A stretch of DNA of 64,000 nucleotides from Sitta carolinensis (Eukaryota; Chordata; Aves; Passeriformes; Sittidae): assembly GCA_032173965.1 (NCBI GenBank), contig CM063284.1, positions 104,532,410 to 104,596,409 on the forward strand, in the 5' to 3' direction. The notes beneath the pieces were generated by a model. The model was not told the origin of the DNA and searched no databases. It saw nothing but the letters and a program-made list of their open reading frames with translations. Position numbers and translations under genes: made by a program. Each line of letters begins with the position of its first letter. The stretch's first letter is position 1. This document shows positions 1 to 23,169 of this stretch, in pieces.

Positions 1-512
1 AGGATGTCATGCTCACTGTTATATAAATAATGGGAGTTGGCCAGGAGCCATGGATTTGTTTCTAAGGGATGGGCTGGACATCAGACAGTAGGTGGTGAGC
101 AATCATATTGTGCATCAGTTGTTTCTCTTGGGTCATACTTCTTTCTCTCTCCGCTTTTTAATAAGAAAAATATTGATAATAATTTTTTTTTTTGTTTCAA
201 TTTTTAAACTGTTCTTACAGTAGCCTGTAAGGATTGCTTTTTTCCTTGGATTCTTCTGCCCACCAGGGAGGCAGAGGCATGCAGTGTGAGTGAATGGCTG
301 TGTGGCACTTGGTTGCCAGCTGGGGTTAGACCAAGACATACCTTATTACCATGCCTTTGTAGCTTTTGAGCCAATGATCTCAGTATTTGGCAAGGATCCT
401 TTTCCCTGCCTGCAGATTGAAAATGTTTTGATTTCAGTTGCATTCCTTGGTCAAGTAGATACATTAAAAATCTTTTCCTTTTTCCTTTTTTTTTTTTTTT
501 TTGATCATACAG
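1..512 (+). other. METTL4: METTL4 intron, 3' part
   Basis: No exon is recognisable upstream of the acceptor at 511-512. The chance ORFs on both strands contain homopolymer-encoded Lys or Phe runs and show no family resemblance. The segment ends in a dense T tract (about 476-502) that serves as the polypyrimidine tract of the acceptor. Confidence 0.6.
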
Positions 513-12419
<11,907 letters not shown>

Positions 12420-12517
12420 GCTGGGTCTTAGTTATCTATACCTTCTGAAATTCCACATCTTCCCAGGGGGCTCTTGAACTTAACTTTATTAATGGTGGTG
12501 CACCAAAAGGTAACAGA

Positions 12518-12523
12518 AATAAA
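12518..12523 (+). terminator. Proximal poly(A) signal AATAAA
   Basis: This is the canonical hexamer about 100 nt after the METTL4 stop codon, followed by a T/G-rich TTGTGTTTTAG. It is a candidate for a short 3' UTR isoform. Confidence 0.4.
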
Positions 12524-13983
12524 AGAAATTGTGTTTTAGTTAGAAGTCTTTAAGTGACAGGATATTTGTTTAATGCTGTCTCCTCTCTGTGCCAGGTGGT
12601 CCCTTATTTTGATGATCTCAAGTATTTAAATAGTGATGTTGTTACCAAAAATGAGTAAAGATAAAACTCTTTAACAGCAGTGTAGCATTAAGAAGCAGAC
12701 ATTCTTTATTTGGCCAGATGCATGAGGGAGTATCTCCTCCAAAATATTGTGTATGCTGGTTACAGAGAAAGCTCCTGTTTATATACTGTATTTTACATAC
12801 ATATTCATTGACTTTTCTGAATAACATTCAGATGATAAAAATTTCTCTAACATCATTAACATATGTTCCCTCCCCTTTGCACACGTGTTCTTCTGTCTCA
12901 AGGATTTCTTTGGAGGTTCTTGGTGGTCAGCCCCCCCAAAATCATATTTATGACCATCCAGTGAACTGGTAAAAAGTTAGTATAATTGGGCTGGTTACTC
13001 TGCAGTTTTCCTTCTTGGTCAATGTTTAACATGACCCTAGAGAATCAGCATTTTGTGGTAACATAGACTTGTGGTTTTTGAAGAATAATCATATTTACCC
13101 ACCAAGTGCAAACAATTCTTCATCTACCAACAATGTTAGAGTTAAGTTCATCCCTGTTCTTTCTCAAACATCAAGAAAAGAAAGATATTTTAAAGTATTC
13201 TCACTACTGCTGTACTGTAGCTCTTGTGTTATTTTAAAAGAATGATAATGTATTATTTGTAAAGAGTCAATAGAAGTAAACAGTTTTGAATAATGGATGT
13301 TTTCTTAAAAGATTTTTTTTTGCAAAACAATGGATTTTGAGCTAAAATAGTTAGGAAGGCAGTATACCTTCATACATGTTTGTATGTGTCTGCCTCAGAG
13401 AAAATAAAAGGAGCAGTGCTTATGTTTATTGGCACATGAATTCTTGACTGATCATATTCTATGTAAAATTATGCTTTTAAAAATAATTGGCAATTCTCCC
13501 TTATATGTGTATGGTGTAAATTTATAAATACATTGTAAATGATCTGTCTCAACATTTTAAAAATTCTGAGATTTTAACTGATTATATGTACTTTTAAAAA
13601 AATTCTTTCATTATGTTTTGGAACATTATAAAGCCGTGCCAGTAAGCTGTATTTTTCATCTAACATAAAAATGATCTCTTTAATAAAAAAAAAAAAAAAA
13701 TACACTTTGCATATATTTTGCTGTGCTTAGATTTACACTGAAAAATACAAAGAAAATATATTCAGGCCTCTGCCACTTATTCATTTGCAGCAGTAGAGGC
13801 AGAGGTGCTGGACAAACTGATTTTCCTGATGGCAGGCTCCTGAGTTCTGGCTGTTCATAAAGGAGAACAAAATACATTGCCTGACTTCTTTACCTCCATT
13901 TCCATTTTGACAGCCTGGTGAGCTGTGAAGATTTTTTTAAGTTAAACTTCAAATGTTAACAGAGGATTTTTTGATAATTTTGT

Positions 13984-14001
13984 AATAAAAATGAAAATAA
14001 A
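13984..14001 (+). terminator. Distal double poly(A) signal
   Basis: Two AATAAA hexamers (13984-13989 and 13996-14001) lie in an A-rich stretch followed at once by a GT-rich downstream element. They are the best candidate for the main METTL4 3' end. Confidence 0.45.
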
Positions 14002-14382
14002 AACTTGTGTCTTATTTGAAGACCCAGTTTCTTTATTTCTGTTCAATTTCATGTTCATCTAGTACTAAATGATGTATGGGACTCAAGCATGAAATTAATA
14101 TAGCTGCTGCACTTACCTTGTTTTCTGTTTGTACTCTACAAAACAGCACAAGAAATGATAATATTGTCTGTTCCACATCCGCTGCTATGAACGACTCCAG
14201 ATTATCTTTATAATTACAACTAAAAGAAAGATGAACAGTCTTTAGAGATCAGGAAGCCACCTTTCTCCTTTGAGCTAAGCAGCAGAACCCTTCTAAGAGA
14301 ATAACCTTCTTCAGGCTGTTTAAGAATTGATCACCTTTTTAATTTGTCTTTTCTGTGGAGTCCCTTTGCAAATAGTGGCTTT

Positions 14383-14490
14383 TTAGAATCCTAGAATAAT
14401 TAAGATTGGAAAATACCTCTAAGATCAAGTCCAGCTGTTAACCTACCACTAAACTGAAGCAGCTGAGCAGCTACTTCCAGCACCTGGGAA
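14383..14490 (-). mobile_element. CR1 LINE 3'-end fragment
   Basis: The segment starts with the CR1 terminal motif TAGAATCCTAGAATAATTAAG and continues TTGGAAAATACCTCTAAGATCAAGTCCAGC, then TTAACCTACCACTAAACTG. This is the complement of a CR1 3' end, so the element lies on the - strand. It is strongly 5'-truncated. Confidence 0.8.
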
Positions 14491-16071
14491 TCCAGCCTCC
14501 TAAATACGGCTTGTATGTAGAGGGCTTGAGCAGGCAAACTCTAAGCTTCTCGGGCTGAGTCAAAAGTTGAAGATTGGAATTTGTGTCATGCCTGATCCTG
14601 TCCTAAATAGTTACAAAATTGTGCTTTGGACACCTGTTTGCTGCTTTTCCACTGCTCTGACCATCAAGAAAATCTTGTGAATGTGACAGAAGTGGTGTTC
14701 CACATCTGCAGCCAACTTGAAACCATTGCATTTTCTCTGAAGGAGAAAGCCTGTTGCTAATTTGGAACTCTCATGGTGATATTAGCAGTTGATAGTTTCA
14801 GTTGATATGGTTATCTTTATTTGCCTGTTATGCTTAATTCATAATTTAAATAGCCTCTTACACTTTTCCAGCTGTCCAAGACCCCAGCTGTTCCTAACCA
14901 GCCATCAGATTCTTCAGTGTCTGTCAAAAGATTCTTCTGAGGCAGAATCTGCAGCATACTGAAAGATCAGTAATGAGTGAAACCAGCTAGTATAACAGGA
15001 CAATTTAAGATCCAGTTTCCTTTTGTGTTACATATGTGAATTTCTCAGAGGGAAAAATGCCCTCTGTTGTGTCAATCCTTGTATAAGAAAGAAAACATGC
15101 TCTGAAGAATTTGCAAAGTTGGTAAGAAATGAAAGAAAAAGGGAGAAGATAAGGATGGTGGAATACAAGACAGTAATGAGATGTTAAATGTGTGTTATTA
15201 GCCTAGGTATTATGCACATCTTCAGTGTTCCTAAGGAATTGCAAGGTTGTGTCCACTATTTTAAGTGGGATTTTCTTTTGTATTCTGGTATCACACATTC
15301 AAATAAAAAATAGGTGGAGTGGGTATTTTCCTTACAATATTAGCAAAATAAAAGGGTTTTTCAAGCTATAATTTCTTGTGGCAGCTTGGAGAAGTGACAA
15401 CTGTGATTACTCAAGAATTTTCAGAAAGTATGTTATTCGATACATCTGTTGTTATTTTAGCAGGACAATGGTAAAAGTTTCTTTGGCTAGGTGTTCACTA
15501 CGACTTAACGCCTTTTAAAATTATGTCTTATTACAAAAAAACTCAGTTACATTACAAAAAGAAGTAATTTTAAGCTTTTTCTATATGTAGAGTACATCAA
15601 GTGTCATAATCAAACTTACTTTTATGGATCTTCAGGTTTGAGTATGATTTTGAAATGTCAAATTAGCATATGACCTTTACTTGTATTTTTAAACTTCTGT
15701 GAAGTAACGAGAATTATACCAGTAAGATATGTTTTTGGAATAATGATTGCTAGGCATGTACTCCTGTGGAAACAGCAAAACTTCTTTTGCAAGATTAAAC
15801 ATTATTAAAGAAGTGAGGTAAGTGAGGAGATCGTACCTCTTTGTAGTATTCAGCTGGGATAGGTGTCAGCAGCAGCAAAGGGTTGACTTTTAAAAAGAGA
15901 TTTCCAAAGTACATAAACAGCTATAAATTACAGGAGATAAATGCTACTCTGCCTTGATAATTGCATTCATTAGCCTCAACATACCAATAAAGACTTGCCT
16001 ACTGCTTATTTTGGGTTGGATGTAGCAGGAAGAGAATGGAAGGTGGCTAGAGAATAGCCAAAGGCAGGTTT

Positions 16072-16225
16072 TTTCATAGCATCATAGAATAGTTTGATTT
16101 GGTTGGGATCTTTACAGGTCATCTAGTCTGACCTCCCCACAATGAGCAGGAACATCTTTGTCTGGATCAGGTTGCCAAGAGCCCTCTCCTCCCTGACCTT
16201 GAATGTTTCTGTGGCTGGGTCTGCC
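16072..16225 (-). mobile_element. CR1 LINE 3'-end fragment
   Basis: TCATAGCATCATAGAATAG at the left edge is the complement of the CR1 terminal ATTCTATG repeat. It is followed by TTTGGTTGGGATCTTTACAGGTCATCTAGTCTGACCTCCCC and a CAGGTTGCCAAGAGCCCTCTCC segment typical of CR1 consensus. The copy is 5'-truncated at about 150 bp. Confidence 0.88.
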
Positions 16226-16241
16226 CCTTTTTTATAGAGAG

Positions 16242-16260
16242 AATTGTGTGTGTGTGTGTG
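16242..16260. repeat. (TG)n microsatellite
   Basis: A short TGTGTGTG run lies just right of the CR1 fragment. Confidence 0.7.
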
Positions 16261-18784
16261 CAGGCAAAGCTGTTGGGGTAGTGTGAATCAGAGGTATACA
16301 GTGCTTTAAATAACAATGATATATGCATTGCTAGAAGTTGAATATCACTGTATTTTTCCTTGTCAGTGTCCTGATGTTACCAATTTGTGGGGAAAAGGTA
16401 CTATTTATTTGGTTAGAGATGCCCCAATACCATATACGTTTTGAAAGCTTGCCTGGGTGCTGTGTCATTGATACATTTTTGCTTGGTAATCTTCAGGAAG
16501 CATGACATTGACACTGATAAGTGAACAGCATAGCAGCTGCCAAGGTGTGTTCCCATGACCCTGGCTACGTCTCCAAAGCATGGGAAGCCTGCAGGAAGTT
16601 GGGCAGGTGTGTGGTTCCGTGGGTTCCTTGGCAGCTTCAATGTGCCTTTGACATCATTAAAATGACATCAGAGCTGCTCTAATGATGCTGGGTCACTTTG
16701 CTGGACCTAGCTTTGAGGACTTTCATTGCTGGCAGAGAGGAGTTGAGGTTATCTACCTTGTCAGGGTTGTTCTTCAAGTAGACCGAAAATTTTCTAAATA
16801 AATTTGTTTTTTACTTGAAAACATTTTTATCCTACTTGCTGGACTCTTGGTGTGCTAAAGAGCCTGGGCTTTCAGCTCTGGGTCTGAGCCTGCCACCTGG
16901 GCTGTTTTGGGATTAAAGAATTATGGGTCATGCTCTGAGGGATGAAATTCAAAATGCCTCTGGTCTCGGGACATCCAGACATTCTTGGAAGTACTCTGGC
17001 TGCCAAACTGTGTGCAGAGCTCTGTAGTAGTCCTCCCTTCTGGCTTTTTGGCTTTTTTAGCCTGTCTTATGAAAAGAAGGGCTGGGAGGTGCTGTTGACA
17101 TTGAGGTCTCGACACTGAAATCACAGTGCCTTCTTAAGAAATGTGTCATTTTTCATCTTTTTCCTGTGATGAGAAAATCTGAAATTTCCATTACTTGTTT
17201 CAGAGCATTTTTATATTTCAGTTAGTAGTTTGCATTTACTTACAACAAAGTAAGTATGACTTTCCATAAACTCTGGGTTTTGCTGCTTAGTTATTTCTCC
17301 TCTCTTTCACAACTGATTTTCTTCAATCTAATATTTTCACATTAGTAACTTTATTTTGTTCATTATTTGTTACTGGAGGTGCTTTAGATTTCTTTTAACT
17401 GTTAGGAAAGCTTGTCTGTAAAATTGCGGGGTTTCAATTTGTTTGTTAGTTGTTTCCACAAACAACTGTAGATAACAGCGTGGCATGGGATTGGAAACAT
17501 GAATCTGGTGGTTTGGAAGGAACAAGGGGCTGCTTAGTAAATGTAAGCAGGAGGATGGGAAGTTGTGGCAATAGCAAAATTGGCTGCTGCCACAATAACA
17601 TAAAAATGTGCAAACCACATGAGAGAAAAGTGTGATTTCTCTGTTGTGTTGTCTAATTTTTAAGTAAAAAAGTTAAATAGGACAAGAACACCATAGCAGG
17701 ACTACTTTTCACAAGGGGATTTTTATTTATAAGTTCTCTGGTGCTACCTGTTTGATAACAAAACAACAAAGTAAGGCCTTGTTTGATGACCTTTATGGAA
17801 ATGATAGCCCTGACAGAATACAGGAGACTTTTTTCAGACCAGTTAGGAAGACAGTATTCATGGTTAAAATTCTAAAACTAAAATGCTGTGAAGGCAAGTA
17901 TTTGAGTATGTTTTCCCCCCGTATTGTTCAATATGCAGTGGCATGTCTTCTTTTTTCCCATCTTAGTAAGTAAATTGTCTTAAAATAGCAGTATTGGTTA
18001 TCACTAGTTGGAATGTTGGGCGCCTGTATTCAGTTTTCCTTCTCTTGTGTAAAACTCAAACAATGACTTTTGCTGAGGGAGGAAGAGGTCAGACATTCTC
18101 ATTTTGTCTGTAACTTTGTCTCCATTTGTCTCAGATTTTGGAGCCTACAGTCCTTTGAGCACCTGGGATCAGTGAAATACTGACTTTGGCCAGTCTTAGA
18201 CCTCCTCTTTTTCCCCTTCTCTGTCCTACCTTAAAGAGTATTTCTGTAATATATAGTTATGAGATGAGAAAATGAGCTATGTATGAGAAAATGAGGGTCC
18301 ATAAAGAGGACAAAAACAGAAAGTGGAAAAGAGTGCCTGAAATGCAGTGGAATAATGAGGATTGTACACTTCACAGCTAGTGCCACTGCAGTGCTCACGG
18401 TTCTCTACACTGTTGCTGTGGACAAGCTCATACACACATTTGAGACTTTATTGTAAAGATCTGTTAAGATCTTTACGGAGATTGAGACATTTTCAACACA
18501 AGAACAGTGGGTGCAGTTCCCCTGGCCAGCATCTTTAGCACAGCAGACATTGCACACAGCTGGTTACAGGTCAACTGCAGAATTGTAAAAAAATCTGAAT
18601 TTCATTTCTGGCCTTTTTTTCAGCACAAATACAAAGCGTGTCCACACACTGGCTGCTATGTAGAAAATGAAATGCATCCAATATAAAACCAGCACAAAGG
18701 CAGAAATAAGTTAGAAATTTAAGAATATATAATAATGTAATAGGCTAAAAATATCAGCATCATAGGTCAAGATTTTTCAGGATC

Positions 18785-18790
18785 ATTAAC
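18785..18790 (+). repeat. Target-site duplication ATTAAC, left copy
   Basis: It is identical to 19178-19183 and abuts the LTR start TGTAGC. Confidence 0.85.
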
Positions 18791-19177
18791 TGTAGCTACT
18801 GGCCTGGGTGGTCGGCTAGTCTTGTCCCCCAGCTGCATAGCCAGGTGCAGCTGTTTTTAGGCTGCAACCGTTCCTTGAACAGTAGAAAGTAGAGAGGTTT
18901 TCTGCTTTCTAGGCTCCTGACTCCCCAGAGTCAGGGTTTGAAGAAATGATCCAAGAAGGCACATTTGCTGAGGTGTTTATTCTTCTCAAGGGGGTGCAAA
19001 AGAGAGCACAGGACCCCAAAGCTCCAGCTTTTAACCTGAGTCATCCTGGGGGCGTTACCATCGAGGGACAGGTACGATGAGGCAGGGTGTGGCCATCCAG
19101 GGACAGAACAAACCCATTGAGGGGGTTAACAGGGACAAACCATTTGGGAAAAAACAAATTTAACATCCACCACCACA
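18791..19177 (-). mobile_element. Solo LTR of an endogenous retrovirus with 6-bp target duplication
   Basis: The 387-bp segment begins TGTAGCTACT and ends CCACCACCACA, giving the TG...CA retroviral LTR ends. It is flanked by a perfect direct repeat ATTAAC (18785-18790 and 19178-19183). A 6-bp duplication is typical of class II (alpha/beta-like, ERVK) elements of birds. Orientation is inferred as minus because TTTATT at 18976-18981 gives AATAAA on the - strand, with a TTAAAA box about 50 nt upstream of it in that orientation. The segment is richer in G+C and CpG than its surroundings. No internal gag, pol or env sequence lies next to it, so it is a solo LTR left by LTR-LTR recombination. The family name is not determined. 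Confidence 0.85.
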
Positions 19178-19183
19178 ATTAAC
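19178..19183 (+). repeat. Target-site duplication ATTAAC, right copy
   Basis: It is identical to 18785-18790 and abuts the LTR end CCACA. Confidence 0.85.
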
Positions 19184-22100
19184 TGAAGTTTATACCTAAA
19201 TTTTACAGGTTTACTTAATAGCACTGTCTTGTAACATCTATATGCTGTTAATTAAGGAGACAGCTTATTGGAAATATTCTTATGACTCTGCCCTCAAACT
19301 ATTCCATGTGTATTTTAAACGATTTGCATCTTTCATTACTATGTGCACTCCAAAAATTAGGCTGAGTTCAGAAAGAAAGTATGTGTTCTTTTCTGAGGTT
19401 CGTGGTTCATATAACTTCAAAAAGACAGTTATGACATAAAAATTACATTTTTTTCACATCCAAGTGACCCAGTCAAAACTTCTGTTGAAAATTTTATGAG
19501 GCCTACAGCCCAAATTTTTAAAAATACACAAGGGAGTTTAGATTACAAAGACCTATTTTTGATCAAGTAAACTGGCTGGCACAGTTATGAGGATTTCTAA
19601 ATTTCTGAGAAGGCCAAGGAAGTGTAGAATGTAAGAGGAGTCTAAATATTATTACAATTTTCACTGCATAATGTAACTTCCAAGTATATATTTTTTTTTT
19701 GGTCCTGTGCTCTTCAAGGTTAATTGTGATTACCCTCAAAGTAAAAAAACGCCACAGGAATCAACAGTGTTAACATTACCTCTAGCATTATAAGAGGAAA
19801 CTTTCTAGTTTTACAGTGCTGAAAAGCCTCATTTGCAGAGACTGGGAACTGTCTTACACAACAATTTCTATTTTGTTGATATAATCGTGGCTTTGTATAG
19901 CCATTTACATAATGACATTATAGGTCTGTAAGAGAAATAGGATTATATTATCCCATAACAAAGTTATGAGGTTTTGGTATAATATGGAGACTCTGCTTTT
20001 ACATATGATTTTCATGAGAATGCTCTTTAAAGGAAATTATTTACTCATTGTCACGCTGCTCTTTTTGAGGTCTTAAGTAGGCCAGCAAAGTCTAGGCCTT
20101 TTCCCAAATGTCTGCTGTTGATAGGTGGCAATTTCACTCCAAATCACTATGGTGAACAAACTCTTCTTTCACATGAGTAATTTGTCTTTTCTTTTCCTCT
20201 ATATATGTATAGAAGGTGAAGCACAATGAATGAGAATGTGGCTTTGTCACACATATATTTGTTTACAGGAGGATTTGCTTAATGTATGCAGTGTGTGCAA
20301 AAGAGGAAGATCTTTCACAAATTCAGAAAGGAATGATGGGCAGTGAATAGTGACTGAACAGTGAGATGGTTCCTTTGAAAGGGAGATGCACTTCCTTGTA
20401 GTTGATCTTCCCATAGTGGTGAGTACTATGGTTGGAAAGGTTGTATAAAAAACTAGGAGATTGACTTAAAATTAAGATGTTGCCTCTGAGTTTTTAATTC
20501 TCAGTCATAAATCTTTGCCATAAATCTAAATAGCTCTCTCAGATTTCCAGATATGTTCATTATGCAAAACCTCTTTGGTGACAGTACTAGTAAAAGCAAG
20601 AGAAAATAAATCCAAATGCACTTGTAGAGTTGACTCCCTTTGCAGCCCAAAGATGTGACATGATATCTGTTATTTTTATAATTTTTTACTGTCTAGCCAT
20701 TTATGAAATGCTTACCCACTGAAGATGTAATAGTTTTCATTTAAAATTTTGGTACTAGATATTTAGTTTGAGACCAGCTGTGACACTTAAGTATTTCCTG
20801 CTTTGATGAACCAGATGATGAAATAATCTAATTAGTCTCCTCATGAGAAGCAGTCAGAATTATGATGGCTTTCCTATTTGAGAATCAATATAATAGCAAG
20901 ATGGTAAAATCTGGCAGGGCATCTGTAACATGGATGCTTTATTATGAAGAAATAAAAGCTTCATACAGATTTGATTACAGAGGATTACTTATCTTCCTTT
21001 GCAATAGCCAGGGATTAGCAAGCAGTCCTTATCCTTCTACATACTCTGTGTGTCTGTGAGAGAAGAGAATATGTGAGTGAGATTTAGGGATACAGTTATT
21101 TAGTTTTTCTTTCTCCGAGTGGGTAGTATAGGTAATAATTTCATATTTGCAAGACCTTTATTCTTTCTTCCATTTCTTCATAGCAGGAGTACATGTGATG
21201 GTCCTCAGCTGGTATGAATTTGTGAATTTTCTTGGAAGCTATTGAAATGGTGCTAGATTACACAAAAAAAGCCTTTGTCTGACAGCTTCTGGTCTCCACT
21301 TTTCTCATCACTGATCATGCCTTCTGTGAATTTCTCAGTTTATTCAGACTAGAAAACAACAGCTAGCTCTCTATAAGGCAGGCGTAGTATTTTATAAACC
21401 ATCTGTGACTATTTTTTGACTCATTTTTTCCATGTAATCCCAGCATTTTTACTCACTATATCAGACATAGCTCCTTCCATGTCTTACAGGGGTATCAAGC
21501 CAAACCATAATTGCCTGCTACATGTGATTTTAATTAATGCTTTGCCTTGAAGGAACTGAGCTGCTGGTAACAGCTAAGGGTATTTGAGTTCCCTATCTTG
21601 TCAATGTTGCAGCCCTGTGTTATAATCCACATCCATAACCCACTTCTTTTAGAAATGAACTACAGCTGCTCCTGTAGTTAACTTCTTTTGTATCTTTTAT
21701 TGACCCTTAGAAACCTCACGGACCATGATTTTAGAAATATTGAGCTAAGTATCTAAAAATTCTTGCTTCTAGTTTGGTAACACTTTCACCTGCTTGTCCT
21801 AGTATAGCCTGCTATATGGTATGTATGGTGGGATATAAATATTTTTAGATTGAAAAAGGCAAATAATTCAGGAGCAGCCAGAGCATTTATCTGTTTCAGT
21901 TACAAGTATTCCATCTCTACGTAGCAGAGTTTTATGTCTGGGGAGAGCTAATACCAGATACAGTTTTCCCACTGGATGGGGATCTTTAAGGTATCACATG
22001 TGAATAGTAACTCTCTTTGCTGACATTTACATTTGCTGTTGATATTTCTTACCTCCTAATGTTTCAGACACAGCCTTCCAGCAGGGCCTGAGCCAACTCA

Positions 22101-22447
22101 GGCTAGGGCAATTTGCCTCCTCTGGGAAGATGTTTTGCAGTTTTGAATATCTCAGCTATTCATAAAAAGGCAATGTGACTTTGCTAGCCCTCAAGAGTAC
22201 ATCTGTCTTACTGACTCACCACATAGATGCTGGAAACAAATATACTGGCCAGTCCTGATAGTGGTGCTTGCCCTGTTGGCTGTTTCATGCAGTTGTAAGA
22301 ACACAGTCAAGCTTTCTCAGGAAGGGCTTTGGGCAGACAGGTCAAGATGGCAGAGGCACCCAGCTAGGACAGCTGGTATTCTCAATGGGATTGAGAGGAG
22401 CACTGCTGCATCACCTGGTTCATTAGAGGATGAAGCACTTAATTGTC
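19184..22447. other. Intergenic DNA between the two LTR copies
   Basis: This is unique AT-rich sequence. I recognise no gene, RNA or repeat family apart from short homopolymers (for example T at about 19691-19700). ORFs of 65-92 codons look like chance. Confidence 0.65.
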
Positions 22448-23140
22448 TGTCTTGGTTTGAATGGCAGGTGTCTGGTAAGGAAGGCAGGAGCCTCCCCTGG
22501 AATAGAGAATGTAAACCCCCTCCCTACAAATTATTGTAACTTTGAAATTAAGGGGCTCTCAGGCAAAGATATGGGAATAGGAATAATAGTTCTTTATTAG
22601 GAGAATTAAAATAAAAATGCCGTAATACAAAAACCAAACCCACTGACAGAGTCAGAATACAGCCTGACATCCTGTGGGTCAGGGTGTTGGTAGCAGTCCC
22701 ATTAAATGGTGGCTGCAGTCCTCCTTTAGTGGCAGATGTGGTTCCATTGAAGCAGTGATCCTTTGGAAAAGTGTAGTTTTCCTCTGAAGATTGAGTGGAG
22801 CTGTAGATGGGCCTAGTCTTCCTTGGGGAATCCAGTGGAAAAGGCTGTCTTGGTGTTCCAAATCTCAGATTTTAATCCAGGTAGGAATGCTTGGCTCCTC
22901 CCCCTGGATAAAGCATCTCCCCAGTGGGATGATGTAAGTTTATCAGTCATGAAATTAGCAGAAGATACCTCCCTGGAGGGAGGATGAGTTGTGGAAGAGT
23001 TAAAGAAAACTGCCTCACCTGTTTTTTTAACAGCTGCCCCATTAACAGAGGATTACCACACCCCGACTCCCTGTCCCAGTTTCAACAGATGGTGATAGAA
23101 TACATGTTTCTGGTTACATCTTGCACTGCAACCCAAGACA
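22448..23140 (-). mobile_element. Endogenous retrovirus LTR (older, solo)
   Basis: The termini form an inverted repeat: TGTCTTGGTTT at the left and AACCCAAGACA at the right, giving TG...CA ends over 693 bp. On the - strand TTTATT at 22593-22598 becomes AATAAA, about 145 nt from the 3' end. This places a U3-R-U5 layout on the minus strand. The composition and the CCTGAGAGCCCCTTAATTTC block near the 3' end resemble LTRs I associate with songbird genomes, but I cannot assign a family without a search. No matching target duplication is obvious (TTGTC left, TATCA right). No retroviral coding sequence adjoins it. The element body is free of long open frames. Confidence 0.75.
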
Positions 23141-23142
23141 TA

Positions 23143-23169
23143 TCACTATGACAGCTGGTGTCATAGTGA
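23143..23169. repeat. Perfect 10-bp-arm hairpin at LTR edge
   Basis: Arms TCACTATGAC (23143-23152) and GTCATAGTGA (23160-23169) are exact reverse complements around a 7-nt loop. They start 2 bp outside the LTR. Confidence 0.85.

Larger units (their letters stand above)
12420..14005 (+). other. METTL4: Probable METTL4 3' UTR and polyadenylation region
   Basis: The region follows the TGA and is AT-rich unique sequence with no repeat. AATAAA hexamers lie at 12518-12523, 13403-13408, 13682-13687, 13984-13989 and 13996-14001. The last two are followed by a GT/T-rich stretch (CTTGTGTCTTATTTG), the usual downstream element, which makes about 14.0 kb the most plausible distal end. The 12518 signal would give a UTR of about 120 nt. 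Which signals are used cannot be told from the sequence. Confidence 0.5.
14006..18784. other. Intergenic DNA downstream of METTL4
   Basis: Apart from the two CR1 fragments and a short TG repeat noted separately, this is unique AT-rich DNA. Open frames of 60-80 codons at 16413-17973 show no family resemblance or splice context. Confidence 0.7.

Noticed and set aside
12718..12972. ORF in the METTL4 3' UTR
   Set aside because: It has no similarity, lies after the stop, and its frame is unremarkable.
22448..23140. Possible provirus with coding capacity
   Set aside because: No gag, pol or env-like sequence and no second LTR are present nearby. Only an LTR remains.
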